A stretch of 64,000 nucleotides of DNA, taken from the NCBI RefSeq assembly GCF_017876295.1, contig NZ_JAGINT010000001.1:1240001-1304000 (forward strand), in the 5' to 3' direction. Each line of letters opens with the position of its first letter. Positions within the stretch are counted from its first letter, which is position 1. Under the pieces are notes generated by a model, which saw only the letters and a program-made list of their open reading frames with translations, searched no databases and was not told the DNA's origin. Below are positions 51,766-60,241 of the stretch, in pieces. Made by a program: the position numbers and the translations under genes. The DNA is from Kribbella aluminosa. GTDB lineage: Bacteria; Actinomycetota; Actinomycetes; Propionibacteriales; Kribbellaceae.

Positions 51766-52218
51766 TCAGCGCGGGCGCGGCTGGTCGGCCGTCGTACAGC
51801 CGATCAGCACCACCGAGGTCGCCGAGCGTTGCGTTGTCAACGTCACCGGCAGGGTCTGGTGGCGGGCGGAATCGGCCCGCACCGTGACGGTTACCTCGCC
51901 GACGATCGAGAAGTCCGCGGCCTTCGCCTGCAGCCGGCAGGTCGCCTCGACGGACTTGTTCCGGTCGACCGTCATCGTGGCGGTCGCGCTGGTCGGCGAG
52001 ACGGTCTTGAAGCCCTGCAGCTCCGAGCGCACCGGCGGGTTCGACTGGATCCAGGCGACCCAGACCAGCCAGACGAGTCCGGCGAGCACGAGGACGCCCA
52101 GGACGCCGATCACCAGCGGACGGCGGGACCGTCCGGCACGCCCGTACCGCGCGTTCAGGTCGGGGGTCGGAGTGGCGGCTGATTGCCCGGTTGATTGCCC
52201 GGTTGATTGCTCGGTCAC
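51766..52218 (-). CDS. DUF4307 membrane-anchored protein
   Basis: A 150-residue protein: a polar N terminus with short Gln/Ser/Thr/Gly repeats (EQSTGQSTGQS, from a 13-bp DNA repeat), one membrane span (about residues 35-60), then an extracytoplasmic beta domain (VSPTSATATMTVDR, TVRADSARHQTLPV). It corresponds to Rv1081c in the greA-mca neighbourhood as I recall it. Function unknown. The GTG chosen precedes EQST; there is no clear ribosome binding site. It is divergent from mca. Confidence 0.82.
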   Translation of the reverse strand: MTEQSTGQSTGQSAATPTPDLNARYGRAGRSRRPLVIGVLGVLVLAGLVWLVWVAWIQSNPPVRSELQGFKTVSPTSATATMTVDRNKSVEATCRLQAKAADFSIVGEVTVTVRADSARHQTLPVTLTTQRSATSVVLIGCTTADQPRPR

Positions 52219-52276
52219 AGGTCGTCCAGGGGGTCGGTCGTGGGTTTTGTCGGGGCTTGGAGGACCATTGTGTCTT

Positions 52277-53140
52277 GTGAGTGGAGATCTTCGGTTGTTG
52301 CATGTGCACGCCCACCCGGACGACGAGTCGAGCAAGGGAGCCGCATCGACCGCCCGGTACGTCGCCGAAGGCGTCGAGGTCCTGGTCGCCACCTGTACCG
52401 GTGGCGAGCGCGGATCGATCCTGAATCCGAAGATGGACCGCCCGGAGGTGCTGGCGAACATCACCGAGATCCGCCGCAAGGAGATGGACACGGCGCGCGA
52501 GATCCTCGGCATCCGGCAGGAGTGGCTGGGCTGGGTGGACTCCGGTTTCCCGGAGGGCGACCCGCTGCCGCCGCTGCCGGAGGGCTGCTTCGCGGCCTTG
52601 AAGGTGGAGGACGCCGCGGCCCCGCTGGTGAAGCTGATCCGCGAGTTCCGCCCACAGGTGGTCACGACGTACGACGAGAACGGCGGCTACCCGCACCCCG
52701 ACCACGTGATGTGCCACCAGATCACGGTGGCGGCGTTCGAGGCGGCCGGTGACAAGGACGCGTACCCGGAGCTCGGCGAGCCGTGGCAGCCGCTGAAGCT
52801 GTACTACCACCACACGTTCCACTACGAGCGGATGAAGGCGCTGCACGACGCGATGCTGGAGCGCGGCCTGGAGTCGCCGTACGCCGAGCGGCTGAAGGAC
52901 TGGAAGCCGGACCCGGAGAACGAGCGCCGGATCACCACCCGGGTCGAGTGCGCGCAGTACTTCGAGGTCCGGGACCAGGCACTGCTCGCGCACGCCACGC
53001 AGATCGACCCGGACGGCCCGTGGTTCGCCGTACCGCTCGAGGTGCACCAGGCGGCCTGGCCGACCGAGGACTACGAGCTGGCGCGGAGTCTGATCGAGCC
53101 GGAGCTGCCGGAGAACGACCTGTTCGCGGGGCTCCGCTGA
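52277..53140 (+). CDS. mca: Mycothiol S-conjugate amidase
   Basis: A 287-residue zinc hydrolase. It cleaves mycothiol S-conjugates of electrophiles and antibiotics to the mercapturate and GlcN-Ins. The zinc motif is HVHAHPDDESS (H13, D16) with the third ligand in YPHPDHVMCHQ; the GFPEGDPLPPLPEG stretch distinguishes Mca from the deacetylase MshB. This is direct evidence that the organism makes mycothiol. The GTG begins MSGDLRLLHVH. A small membrane protein gene follows after 31 nt, as in mycobacteria. Confidence 0.95.
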   Translation: MSGDLRLLHVHAHPDDESSKGAASTARYVAEGVEVLVATCTGGERGSILNPKMDRPEVLANITEIRRKEMDTAREILGIRQEWLGWVDSGFPEGDPLPPLPEGCFAALKVEDAAAPLVKLIREFRPQVVTTYDENGGYPHPDHVMCHQITVAAFEAAGDKDAYPELGEPWQPLKLYYHHTFHYERMKALHDAMLERGLESPYAERLKDWKPDPENERRITTRVECAQYFEVRDQALLAHATQIDPDGPWFAVPLEVHQAAWPTEDYELARSLIEPELPENDLFAGLR

Positions 53141-53171
53141 CGGGCGGCCAGGACAATGACAGAATGGTGGC

Positions 53172-53465
53172 GTGACAGCGATGATCTCCCTTCAGACGGT
53201 CGAGATCGACCCCAACGTGGTGAAGCCGGGATGGGTCGCGCTGCTGATCGTGCTGGCGCTCGGTGCCGCCACGGTGCTGCTCTGGTTCAGCATGCGCAAG
53301 CAGTTGAAGCGGATCGACGTGGACCGCGATGGTGCGGACGACCCAGCACCGTCCGGCGACCCAGCGAGTCCGGACGGCTCGCCGTCCCCGGATGGCGATG
53401 CAGCGCCGACGACTTCGGACCCGAAGGACCTGAGCAAGACCCCGAGTGACCACTCTCAGCAATAG
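53172..53465 (+). CDS. Small single-span membrane protein downstream of mca
   Basis: A 97-residue protein with one hydrophobic span (about residues 20-42), a basic stop-transfer patch (RKQLKRIDVDRD) and a Pro/Ser/Asp-rich disordered tail. It takes the place of Rv1083. The tail would lie in the cytoplasm. The GTG is 6 nt after CAGAAT (53160-53165); an ATG three codons later is an alternative. Function unknown. Confidence 0.75.
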   Translation: MTAMISLQTVEIDPNVVKPGWVALLIVLALGAATVLLWFSMRKQLKRIDVDRDGADDPAPSGDPASPDGSPSPDGDAAPTTSDPKDLSKTPSDHSQQ

Positions 53466-53560
53466 CGACATCTCGGTCCGGTCACCGATTCCTGGGAGCC
53501 CGATCACGAGATGGTGTCGGACTGGGCTGCCCACCTCCGGCTGACCCTATAGTGAGCCGG

Positions 53561-53596
53561 GTGCTGACTGGTACCCACGACCGCTTCCGCCGGTGA
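53561..53596 (+). CDS. Candidate 11-codon leader peptide ahead of the CopD-like gene
   Basis: A perfect -10 hexamer TATAGT (53548-53553) is followed 7 nt later by GTG CTG ACT..., which reads MLTGTHDRFRR and TGA. The TGA overlaps the GTG start of the next gene (GGTGACC). So the transcript predicted from this -10 would begin at or next to a start codon, translate eleven codons and hand the ribosome to the CopD-like gene. The peptide has no Cys or Met pair that would suggest copper sensing. Prediction from sequence alone. Confidence 0.4.
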   Translation: MLTGTHDRFRR

Positions 53597-54603
53597 CCGC
53601 GACCCGTGCCGCGCGGCACCGCATGCCCGGACGTCTGGTCGCGGGTGGGGTGGGTGCGGTCCTCGTCGCCTCCGCCGCGCTGGTGCTCGCGCTGTACCTC
53701 TCCGGCAGCCAGCCGCAGAACGCCGGCGGGATCGGCGGTCCGGGCGCGTTCGTGGCCTGGCTGCAGCCGATGCTCCGACTGATCTCGACACTGGCCACGG
53801 TGGGTTGTGCAGGCGCGCTGCTCGCGGCCGTCGTACTGCTGCGGCTCGAGGGCGGACCGCTCGGCGTCCAGGGCCGGCGTGCGGTCCGGGACGCGAGCAA
53901 CGCGGCGCTGATCTGGGCGGTCTGCGCGTTCGTGAGCTCGGTCGTGACGGCGGCGCTGCTGCTGAACACACCGGTAGGGCTGCTGCGGCTCCGGGTCGAC
54001 GACGCCCTCGGCGTGCCCGAGGTGAAGTCACTGCTGATCACGGGCATCCTCGTGCTCGCGCTGGCGATCGGGATCCGCCGTGTGCAGACCTCCTCGGCCG
54101 CGGGCCTCGGCGTACTGGTCGCGATCGCCGCACTGGTCCCGACCGCTGTCACGGCGTACCCGAGGAACGAGTCGTACGTCGTACTCGCCGGAGCCGCCCT
54201 GGTAATCCACGTGATCGCCGCGACGACCTGGATCGGCGGACTCGCGGGCCTCGTCCGGTACGGCCGGGCCAGCCGGAGCGGCCTGCCGATCGTGATGGAA
54301 CGCTACGGCCAGGTCGCGACACTGTCGGCGATCGCCGTCGTCCTCAGCGGCCTCCTCAGCGCCGCCGGCCGCCTGGCCGCGAAGGGTGGCGGCTGGGGCT
54401 CGATCCTCGACGAACTCACCCACGACGCGTACGGCACCCTCCTGATCGTCAAGGTGATCGCGTTCGCCCTCCTCGTCGCCCTGGCGGCCCTCCACGACAA
54501 CCTCCTCGAATCCGCCCGCCCGTTCTGGCGCATCGTCGCCACCGAACTCCTGATCATGGCCCTAACCCTCGGCCTCTCCGTCGCCCTCTCCCAGACCGCC
54601 TAG
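53593..54603 (+). CDS. CopD-like copper resistance/transport membrane protein
   Basis: A 336-residue membrane protein with about eight to nine spans. The family core HVIAATTWIGGLAGLVRYG and ERYGQVATLSAIAVVLSGLLSA with the later FALLVALAALHDNLLE match CopD/YcnJ-type domains, where the histidine of the H-x-x-x-x-x-W-x-G segment may bind copper. GTG overlaps the stop of a putative 11-codon leader peptide. Its TAG stop shares the CTAG at 54600-54603 with the convergent nitroreductase gene. Confidence 0.82.
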   Translation: MTATRAARHRMPGRLVAGGVGAVLVASAALVLALYLSGSQPQNAGGIGGPGAFVAWLQPMLRLISTLATVGCAGALLAAVVLLRLEGGPLGVQGRRAVRDASNAALIWAVCAFVSSVVTAALLLNTPVGLLRLRVDDALGVPEVKSLLITGILVLALAIGIRRVQTSSAAGLGVLVAIAALVPTAVTAYPRNESYVVLAGAALVIHVIAATTWIGGLAGLVRYGRASRSGLPIVMERYGQVATLSAIAVVLSGLLSAAGRLAAKGGGWGSILDELTHDAYGTLLIVKVIAFALLVALAALHDNLLESARPFWRIVATELLIMALTLGLSVALSQTA

Positions 54604-55121
54604 TCCCAGGGTGCGGTGCGGAGGTCGGCTGTGCTGCGGCGGGCTCGGTCGGCCGGGCGGTCCTGGGTTGGGGTGCCGACGGCGATCATCGAGATGATGT
54701 GCCAGCCGGGGCCGGGGGTCAGGTCGGTGGTGAGGGCTTCGAGGTCGAAGGCGCGGAACTGGCGGCAGGCCAGGTCCATCGCGTGCGCTTGCAGGGTGAG
54801 ATGGGCGACCGATTGGCCGAGGTCGTAGTCGGCGAAGTCCGAGTAGGCCCAGTCGGTGTCCTCGACGTACCGGTGGGCCATCGTGACGATCAGCAGCGAC
54901 GCGGTCGGTGCCCAGCGGGCCGAGCTGCGGGCCAGGTGACGGACGATCCGCTTGTGCTCGGGTTCGTCGCGGCGCGCCACGAAGTACGCCCAGGGCTGGG
55001 AGTTGCCCGCGGACGGGGCCCAGCGGGCGGCCTCGAGGAGGAGGTCGACGTCGTCGTCGGAGACGGTCCGCGCGGAGTCGAACAACAGCGGGCTGAAGCG
55101 GCTGGCGAGCAGCGGGTGCAC
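54600..55121 (-). CDS. Nitroreductase-family protein
   Basis: A 173-residue FMN-dependent oxidoreductase of the nitroreductase fold: SRFSPLLFD at the N terminus, EAARWAPSAGNSQPWAYFVARR near residue 30, and DLGQSVAHLTLQAHAMDLACRQ, typical of the short actinobacterial members. The substrate is unknown. I chose GTG (VHPLL) because GGGAG lies 7 nt upstream; the ATG two codons earlier would leave only one base after that box. Divergent from the DUF255 gene. Confidence 0.85.
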   Translation of the reverse strand: MHPLLASRFSPLLFDSARTVSDDDVDLLLEAARWAPSAGNSQPWAYFVARRDEPEHKRIVRHLARSSARWAPTASLLIVTMAHRYVEDTDWAYSDFADYDLGQSVAHLTLQAHAMDLACRQFRAFDLEALTTDLTPGPGWHIISMIAVGTPTQDRPADRARRSTADLRTAPWD

Positions 55122-55171
55122 GGGCATGCTCCCATTGAACGAGCCGGTCCGGCGGCGCATACGGTGGGGGT

Positions 55172-57247
55172 ATGGCGAACGAGCTCGGGCGATCGACCAG
55201 TCCGTACCTGCGGCAGCACGCGGAGAACCCGGTGGAGTGGCGGGAGTGGTCGGAGCAGGCTTTCGCTGAGGCGCGAGAGCGCGACGTACCGGTGTTCCTG
55301 TCGGTCGGGTACTCCGCGTGTCACTGGTGTCACGTGATGGCGCACGAGTCGTTCGAGGACGCGGGTACGGCGGCGTACCTGAGCGAGCACTTCGTGAGTG
55401 TGAAGGTCGACCGTGAGGAGCGGCCCGATGTCGACGCGATCTACATGGCGGCGACCGTCGCGATGACCGGGCAGGGCGGATGGCCGATGTCGGTGTTCCT
55501 GACGCCGACGGGCGAGCCGTTCTTCTGCGGAACGTACTTCCCGAAGGAGGCCCGCGGCGGGATGGCGTCGTTCGGGCAGGTGCTGGAGGCAATCACCGAC
55601 GCGTGGCAGCACCGGCGCGAGCAGCTCGACGGGATCGGGAAGCGGGTCGTCGCGCAGCTCGGGGCCGAACAAGCCGTCGGGCCGGAGACGTTCGATCTCG
55701 ACCGGGCGGTCGAGTTGCTGAAGGCGGACTTCGATCCGGTGGACGGCGGGTTCGGGCGGTCGCCGAAGTTCCCGCCGTCGATGGTGCTCGACTTCCTGCT
55801 GCGGCACCATCGGCGTACCGGGGACGAGGACGCGTTGGCGATGGTTGCGCAGACGTGCTCGCGGATGGCGCGGGGCGGGATGTACGACCAGCTGGCCGGC
55901 GGGTTCGCGCGGTACTCCGTCGACGGGCAGTGGGTGGTGCCGCACTTCGAGAAGATGCTGTACGACAACGCGTTGCTGCTCGACGTCTACACGCACTGGT
56001 GGACGATCTCGCGCGACCCGCTGGCCCGGCGGATCGCCGAGGAGACCGCGGACTTTCTCCTGGCTGAGTTGGGTACGGCGGAGGGCGGGTTCGCGTCGGC
56101 GCTGGACGCGGATACGGAGGGGGAGGAGGGCAAGTACTACGTCTGGACGCCGTCCGAACTGCGCTCGGTGCTGTCGCCGGACGATGCCGACTGGGTCATC
56201 CAGCTGTGCGACGTCACGGGGACCTTCGAGCACGGCTCGTCTGTCCTCCAGCTCCGTGAGGATCCGGCTGACGAGGTCCGTTGGCACCGGGTCCGCGACG
56301 TGCTGCGGCGGGTGCGGAGTCGTCGTACCTGTCCGGGGCGTGACGACAAGGTGGTTGCCGCGTGGAACGGGTTGGCGATCACGGCGCTCACGCGGGCCGG
56401 GGTGGTGTTGGAGAGGCCTGGGTACGTCGAGGCGGCCGTCGGTGCGGCGCGGTTGATCCGGGACGTGCATCTCGACGGGGCACGGTTGTACCGGACGTCG
56501 CGGGACGGCGTACGAGGGAACGCGGACGGCGTACTCGAGGACTATGCGGCGTTCGCCCAGGGGTGTTTGACGTTGCTCGGGGCGACCGGGGACGTCGAGT
56601 GGTTCCGTACGGCGGAGGCGTTGCTCGGCCGGGTGCTCGAGCAATTTGTTGCTGACGGCACCTACTTCGACACGGCCGCCGACGCCGAGCGGCTCGTCTG
56701 GCGCCCCCAGGACGCCACCGACAACGCGACCCCCTCCGGCGTCAGCCTCGCCGCCGAAGCCCTCACCACCCTCGCCAGCCTCACCGGCTCAGACCGGTAC
56801 GCCACCGCAGCCGACCAAGCCCTGGCCGCCTCCTCCGCCATCGCCACCCGAGCCCCCCGCTTCGCCGGCCGCGCCCTCGCCGTCGCCGAAACAATCACCA
56901 CCGGTCCCCTGGAGATCGCCATCACCATCCCAGCCACGCCCGACTCTTCGCCGTCCGGCGCCGCCCCCGGGTCCTCGGCTCCCGGCTCCACCGCGTCCGG
57001 CGCGGTGGCGTCCGCCTCGTTCGCCGGCGACGGTGGTGTGGCGGGGGAGCTTCTGCAGGTTGCGTTTGGCGACGCTCCGTGGGGGACGGCGATTGTTGCT
57101 GGGCTGCCCGGTCTGGGGGTGCCTTTGATGGATGGACGAGGGCTGGTGGGCGGTCAGCCGGCGGCGTACGTGTGTCGGAAATTCACCTGTCAACTCCCGG
57201 TCACGGCGCCGGAAGACCTGCGGAAAGCGTTGCGTCCTCTGCACTGA
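55172..57247 (+). CDS. DUF255 thioredoxin-like protein (YyaL/SSP411 type)
   Basis: A 691-residue cytoplasmic protein. The N-terminal 165 residues are a thioredoxin-like domain with C50-H-W-C53-H (GYSACHWCHVMAHESF); the rest is a six-hairpin (alpha/alpha)6 toroid like that of N-acylglucosamine epimerases (GGFGRSPKFPP, YDQLAGGFARY, PHFEKMLYDNA, ALDADTEGEEGKYY). A Ser/Ala/Pro-rich insert lies near residues 590-620. Function is not established in bacteria. The ATG is exactly 6 nt after TACGGT (55160-55165), so probably leaderless. It corresponds to Rv1084 in the conserved gene order. Confidence 0.9.
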   Translation: MANELGRSTSPYLRQHAENPVEWREWSEQAFAEARERDVPVFLSVGYSACHWCHVMAHESFEDAGTAAYLSEHFVSVKVDREERPDVDAIYMAATVAMTGQGGWPMSVFLTPTGEPFFCGTYFPKEARGGMASFGQVLEAITDAWQHRREQLDGIGKRVVAQLGAEQAVGPETFDLDRAVELLKADFDPVDGGFGRSPKFPPSMVLDFLLRHHRRTGDEDALAMVAQTCSRMARGGMYDQLAGGFARYSVDGQWVVPHFEKMLYDNALLLDVYTHWWTISRDPLARRIAEETADFLLAELGTAEGGFASALDADTEGEEGKYYVWTPSELRSVLSPDDADWVIQLCDVTGTFEHGSSVLQLREDPADEVRWHRVRDVLRRVRSRRTCPGRDDKVVAAWNGLAITALTRAGVVLERPGYVEAAVGAARLIRDVHLDGARLYRTSRDGVRGNADGVLEDYAAFAQGCLTLLGATGDVEWFRTAEALLGRVLEQFVADGTYFDTAADAERLVWRPQDATDNATPSGVSLAAEALTTLASLTGSDRYATAADQALAASSAIATRAPRFAGRALAVAETITTGPLEIAITIPATPDSSPSGAAPGSSAPGSTASGAVASASFAGDGGVAGELLQVAFGDAPWGTAIVAGLPGLGVPLMDGRGLVGGQPAAYVCRKFTCQLPVTAPEDLRKALRPLH

Positions 57248-57428
57248 GCACCTGCACAAGTGCGGGTTTTCCCTGTCGTTTCGGGCAAATCCCTTGACTC
57301 ACGGCGACCGGGCGGCAACAGTCGGTCCTCAGTCGGATGTAACAGAACTCGCATGTACCGACACGAAGTGTCACAAATGAGGCAGTGGCACTGTTGCGTC
57401 AGCATCCGGCGCGTCCCCAACTGAATTC

Positions 57429-57452
57429 GGTCGCTGCGCCCAAACAGCGACC
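57429..57452 (+). promoter_or_regulatory. Hairpin in the M4 protease leader
   Basis: GGTCGCTG (57429-57436) and CAGCGACC (57445-57452), 8 perfect pairs, end just before the ribosome binding site (GAGGAGA, 57460-57466). The 226-bp leader also holds GACAC-GAA-GTGTC (57360-57372), CAGTG-G-CACTG (57383-57393) and a -35-like TTGACT (57293). Possible translational or transcription-factor control of the protease. Confidence 0.4.
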
Positions 57453-57473
57453 ACACCGTGAGGAGATGTTGTC

Positions 57474-59555
57474 TTGAAACGACTGACATCAGCAGGGGCG
57501 GTGGCGATCGTCGCGGCAGCGGGTCTTGCCGCTGGTATGACGGGGTTCGCCGCTTCGACCGCGGGAGCCGCCGACCGGGCGGTTCCGCTTCCGGCGTCCG
57601 GCTTCAACCAGCTGGCAGCCGTCAAGGCCGAGCAGGCGCTGACCGCGCAGACGGCCACCGCCCTCGCGCTCGGCTCCGGCGAGCAGCTCCAGGTCCGCGA
57701 CGTCGTGAAGGACCCGGACGGTACGGAGTACGTCCGCTACGACCGTACGTTCAACGGTTTGAAGGTCGTCGGTGGCGACCTGATCGTCAAGCGCAAGGGC
57801 GAGTCGATCGGGCAGGTCACCTACAACCGCGGCGCCAAGGCCGTCGAGGTCTCCACCAAGCCGACTCTGTCCCAGTCGGCGGCGCTCAGCAAGGGTGCCA
57901 AGGCGGCGAAGTTCAAGGCGGATGCCAACAAGGGTCAGCTCGTCGTCTACGTGACGCCGGCCAAGCCCGTGCTCGCGTACGAGGTCGTCACGAGCGGCGT
58001 GAAGCCCGACCAGACCCCGTCGGTGCTGCACTCGTTCATCGACGCCAAGACCGGCGCAGTGCTTGCGCAGGACGACGAGATCAAGGCCGGTACCGGCAAC
58101 TCGATGTACGCCGGCACCGTCAGCATCGGTACGTCGGGCAGCTACACCATGACCGACCCGACCCGCGGTGGTAACTACACCACCGACCTGAAGGGCGCGA
58201 CCAGCGGCAACGGTACGACGTTCACCAACACCACCGACACGTGGGGCGACGGCACCGCGTCGAACCGCCAGACCGCCGCGGTGGACGCGCACTACGGTGC
58301 CCAACTGACCTGGGACTACTACAAGAACGTCCACGGGCGGAACGGCATCTTCAACAACGGCCAGGGCGCTCGCTCCCGGGTGCACTACGGCAACGCGTAC
58401 GTGAACGCGTTCTGGGACGGCACCCAGATGACGTACGGCGACGGGATCAGCAACACGCACCCGCTGACCGAGATCGACGTGGCCGGTCACGAGATGAGCC
58501 ACGGTGTCACCGAGGCGACCGCCAACCTGAACTACTCGGGTGACGCGGGCGGCCTGAACGAGGCGACGTCGGACATCTTCGGCACCATGGTCGAGTGGTA
58601 CGCGAACAACGCGAGCGACCCGGGTGACTACCTGATCGGCGAGAAGATCAACATCAACGGCGACGGTACGCCGCTGCGCTACATGGACAAGCCGTCGAAG
58701 GACGGGGCCAGCAAGGACTGCTGGACGACCAGCACCGGCGGCCTGGACCCGCACTACTCGTCCGGCCCGCTGAACCACTGGTTCTACCTGGCCTCCGAGG
58801 GCACCGGCAGCAAGACCATCAACGGCGTCACCTACAACAGCACCGCCTGCGATGGTACGACGTTCGCCGGTGTCGGCCGGGACGTCGCAGCCAAGGTCTG
58901 GTACCGGACGCTGACCACCAAGCTGAGCTCGGGCAGCACCTACAAGGACGCGCGTGAAGGCGCGATCAACTCCGCGAAGGAGCTGTACGGCGTGGACTCC
59001 GCGCAGTGCAAGGGCATCGAGGCCGCGTTCGGCGGCATCACGGTCCCGGCCGGCTCGGCCGCCTGCGGTGGCGGCACCACCCCGCCCCCGACCGGCGACA
59101 ACCTGCTGAAGAACCCGGGCTTCGAGTCCGGCGCGGTGGACTGGACCGGCACCGCGGGTCCGGTCACGAACAACACCGGCCGCCCGGCGCGGACCGGTAG
59201 CTGGAAGCTGTGGCTGCAGGGCAACGGCCGCGCCACCACCGAGAGCGTCGGCCAGTCGGTCGCGATCCCGGCGTCGGCGACCGCCGCCGGCCTGTCGTTC
59301 TGGATCCGCATCGACACCGCGGAGACCACCACGACCACGGCGTACGACACCGTGAAGGTCCAGGTCGTCGACGGTTCGGCGACGAGCACGCTGGCGACGT
59401 ACTCGAACCTGAACAAGAACACGTCGTACGTGCAGAAGACGCTGAACCTGACGGCGTACAAGGGCAAGACCGTGACGATCAAGTTCGTCGGCCAGGAGGA
59501 CTCCTCCGCGCAGACCAGCTTCGTCGTCGACGACAGCTCGCTCACCGTCAGCTGA
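57474..59555 (+). CDS. Secreted M4 (thermolysin-like) metalloprotease
   Basis: A 693-residue exported zymogen. In order: signal peptide (MKRLTSAGAVAIVAAAGLAA...), FTP/PepSY propeptide (to about residue 205), M4 catalytic domain (about 215-540) with H339-E-M-S-H343, the zinc glutamate E363 in GGLNEATSD, and HYSSGPLNHWFY; then a Pro-rich linker and a C-terminal jelly-roll of about 150 residues (NLLKNPGFESG ... WKLWLQGNG) that may bind carbohydrate or substrate. The TTG start is supported by GAGGAGA 7 nt upstream and the family-like signal sequence. A terminator follows. Confidence 0.93.
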   Translation: MKRLTSAGAVAIVAAAGLAAGMTGFAASTAGAADRAVPLPASGFNQLAAVKAEQALTAQTATALALGSGEQLQVRDVVKDPDGTEYVRYDRTFNGLKVVGGDLIVKRKGESIGQVTYNRGAKAVEVSTKPTLSQSAALSKGAKAAKFKADANKGQLVVYVTPAKPVLAYEVVTSGVKPDQTPSVLHSFIDAKTGAVLAQDDEIKAGTGNSMYAGTVSIGTSGSYTMTDPTRGGNYTTDLKGATSGNGTTFTNTTDTWGDGTASNRQTAAVDAHYGAQLTWDYYKNVHGRNGIFNNGQGARSRVHYGNAYVNAFWDGTQMTYGDGISNTHPLTEIDVAGHEMSHGVTEATANLNYSGDAGGLNEATSDIFGTMVEWYANNASDPGDYLIGEKININGDGTPLRYMDKPSKDGASKDCWTTSTGGLDPHYSSGPLNHWFYLASEGTGSKTINGVTYNSTACDGTTFAGVGRDVAAKVWYRTLTTKLSSGSTYKDAREGAINSAKELYGVDSAQCKGIEAAFGGITVPAGSAACGGGTTPPPTGDNLLKNPGFESGAVDWTGTAGPVTNNTGRPARTGSWKLWLQGNGRATTESVGQSVAIPASATAAGLSFWIRIDTAETTTTTAYDTVKVQVVDGSATSTLATYSNLNKNTSYVQKTLNLTAYKGKTVTIKFVGQEDSSAQTSFVVDDSSLTVS

Positions 59556-59560
59556 GAACG

Positions 59561-59604
59561 TCCGGGGCGCGCGGTGCCTCCGCCCAAGGCCCCCGCGCCC
59601 CGGA
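59561..59604 (+). terminator. Terminator hairpin after the M4 protease
   Basis: TCCGGGGCGCG (59561-59571) pairs perfectly with CGCGCCCCGGA (59594-59604) around a 22-nt loop; a pyrimidine-rich TTCCCTTATTTCC follows. Confidence 0.75.
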
Positions 59605-59659
59605 TTCCCTTATTTCCAAGGTGGTTCTGGTCGCGTCGACTCCGCCCCCGTCGACGCCG

Positions 59660-60199
59660 CTAGAGCTTCTTGCAGAGCTTGCCCGGTGGGATGGCGGCCT
59701 CGATGAGCAGCTTGCTCACCGGGGCCGCCAGCACTTTGAGCTGCGGGTCCTCGATCCGCGCGGTCTTCCCGTTCGCGGTGACGGACACGATCATGTCGTC
59801 GGGGTGCTTCGTGGCCGGTTTCGTCGCCACGAGGCTCGCCCAGTCGACCTTCTCGACGGCCGTGGTGATGATGGCCAGCAGCCCCGGATCGAGCTTGCAC
59901 CGGAGTGTCTGCTTGCCGCGCGAGCTCACGGTCGCGACGCCGTCCGTACCGATCTGCACGCTGTCGTCGAACCCGGCGAACCCCCCGGTCCGGGCCACCG
60001 TGACCGGCAGGCCGGCGCCGACCGGGGCCGACTGCGTCACCGTCGGCATGGTGGGTGGCGGCGTACTGCTCGGCGTACCGATCGGAGCAGTGCCGGATCC
60101 TGACTCGCTGCCGCACCCGGTCAGCACGAGTCCTGCGACGGCCGTGCACATGGCCACTGCTGCGTATCTGCTCAGGTTCCTCACGCACAATGGATACAC
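59660..60199 (-). CDS. Lipoprotein of unknown function
   Basis: A 179-residue protein with a lipobox: a basic N terminus (RNLSRYA), hydrophobic core AVAMCTAVAGLVL and TGC, so the cysteine is the first residue of the mature lipoprotein. After a Ser/Pro/Thr-rich linker (residues 32-55) comes a domain of about 115 residues with two cysteines (LRCKLD near the middle, GKLCKKL at the end) that could form a disulfide. No family is recognised. The start is uncertain: GTG at 60199 or at 60184. Confidence 0.72.
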   Translation of the reverse strand: MYPLCVRNLSRYAAVAMCTAVAGLVLTGCGSESGSGTAPIGTPSSTPPPTMPTVTQSAPVGAGLPVTVARTGGFAGFDDSVQIGTDGVATVSSRGKQTLRCKLDPGLLAIITTAVEKVDWASLVATKPATKHPDDMIVSVTANGKTARIEDPQLKVLAAPVSKLLIEAAIPPGKLCKKL

Positions 60200-60241
60200 G
60201 CAAGGGTGCCGTTCGTTGCAGCTGTGACACGACTGAAATGT

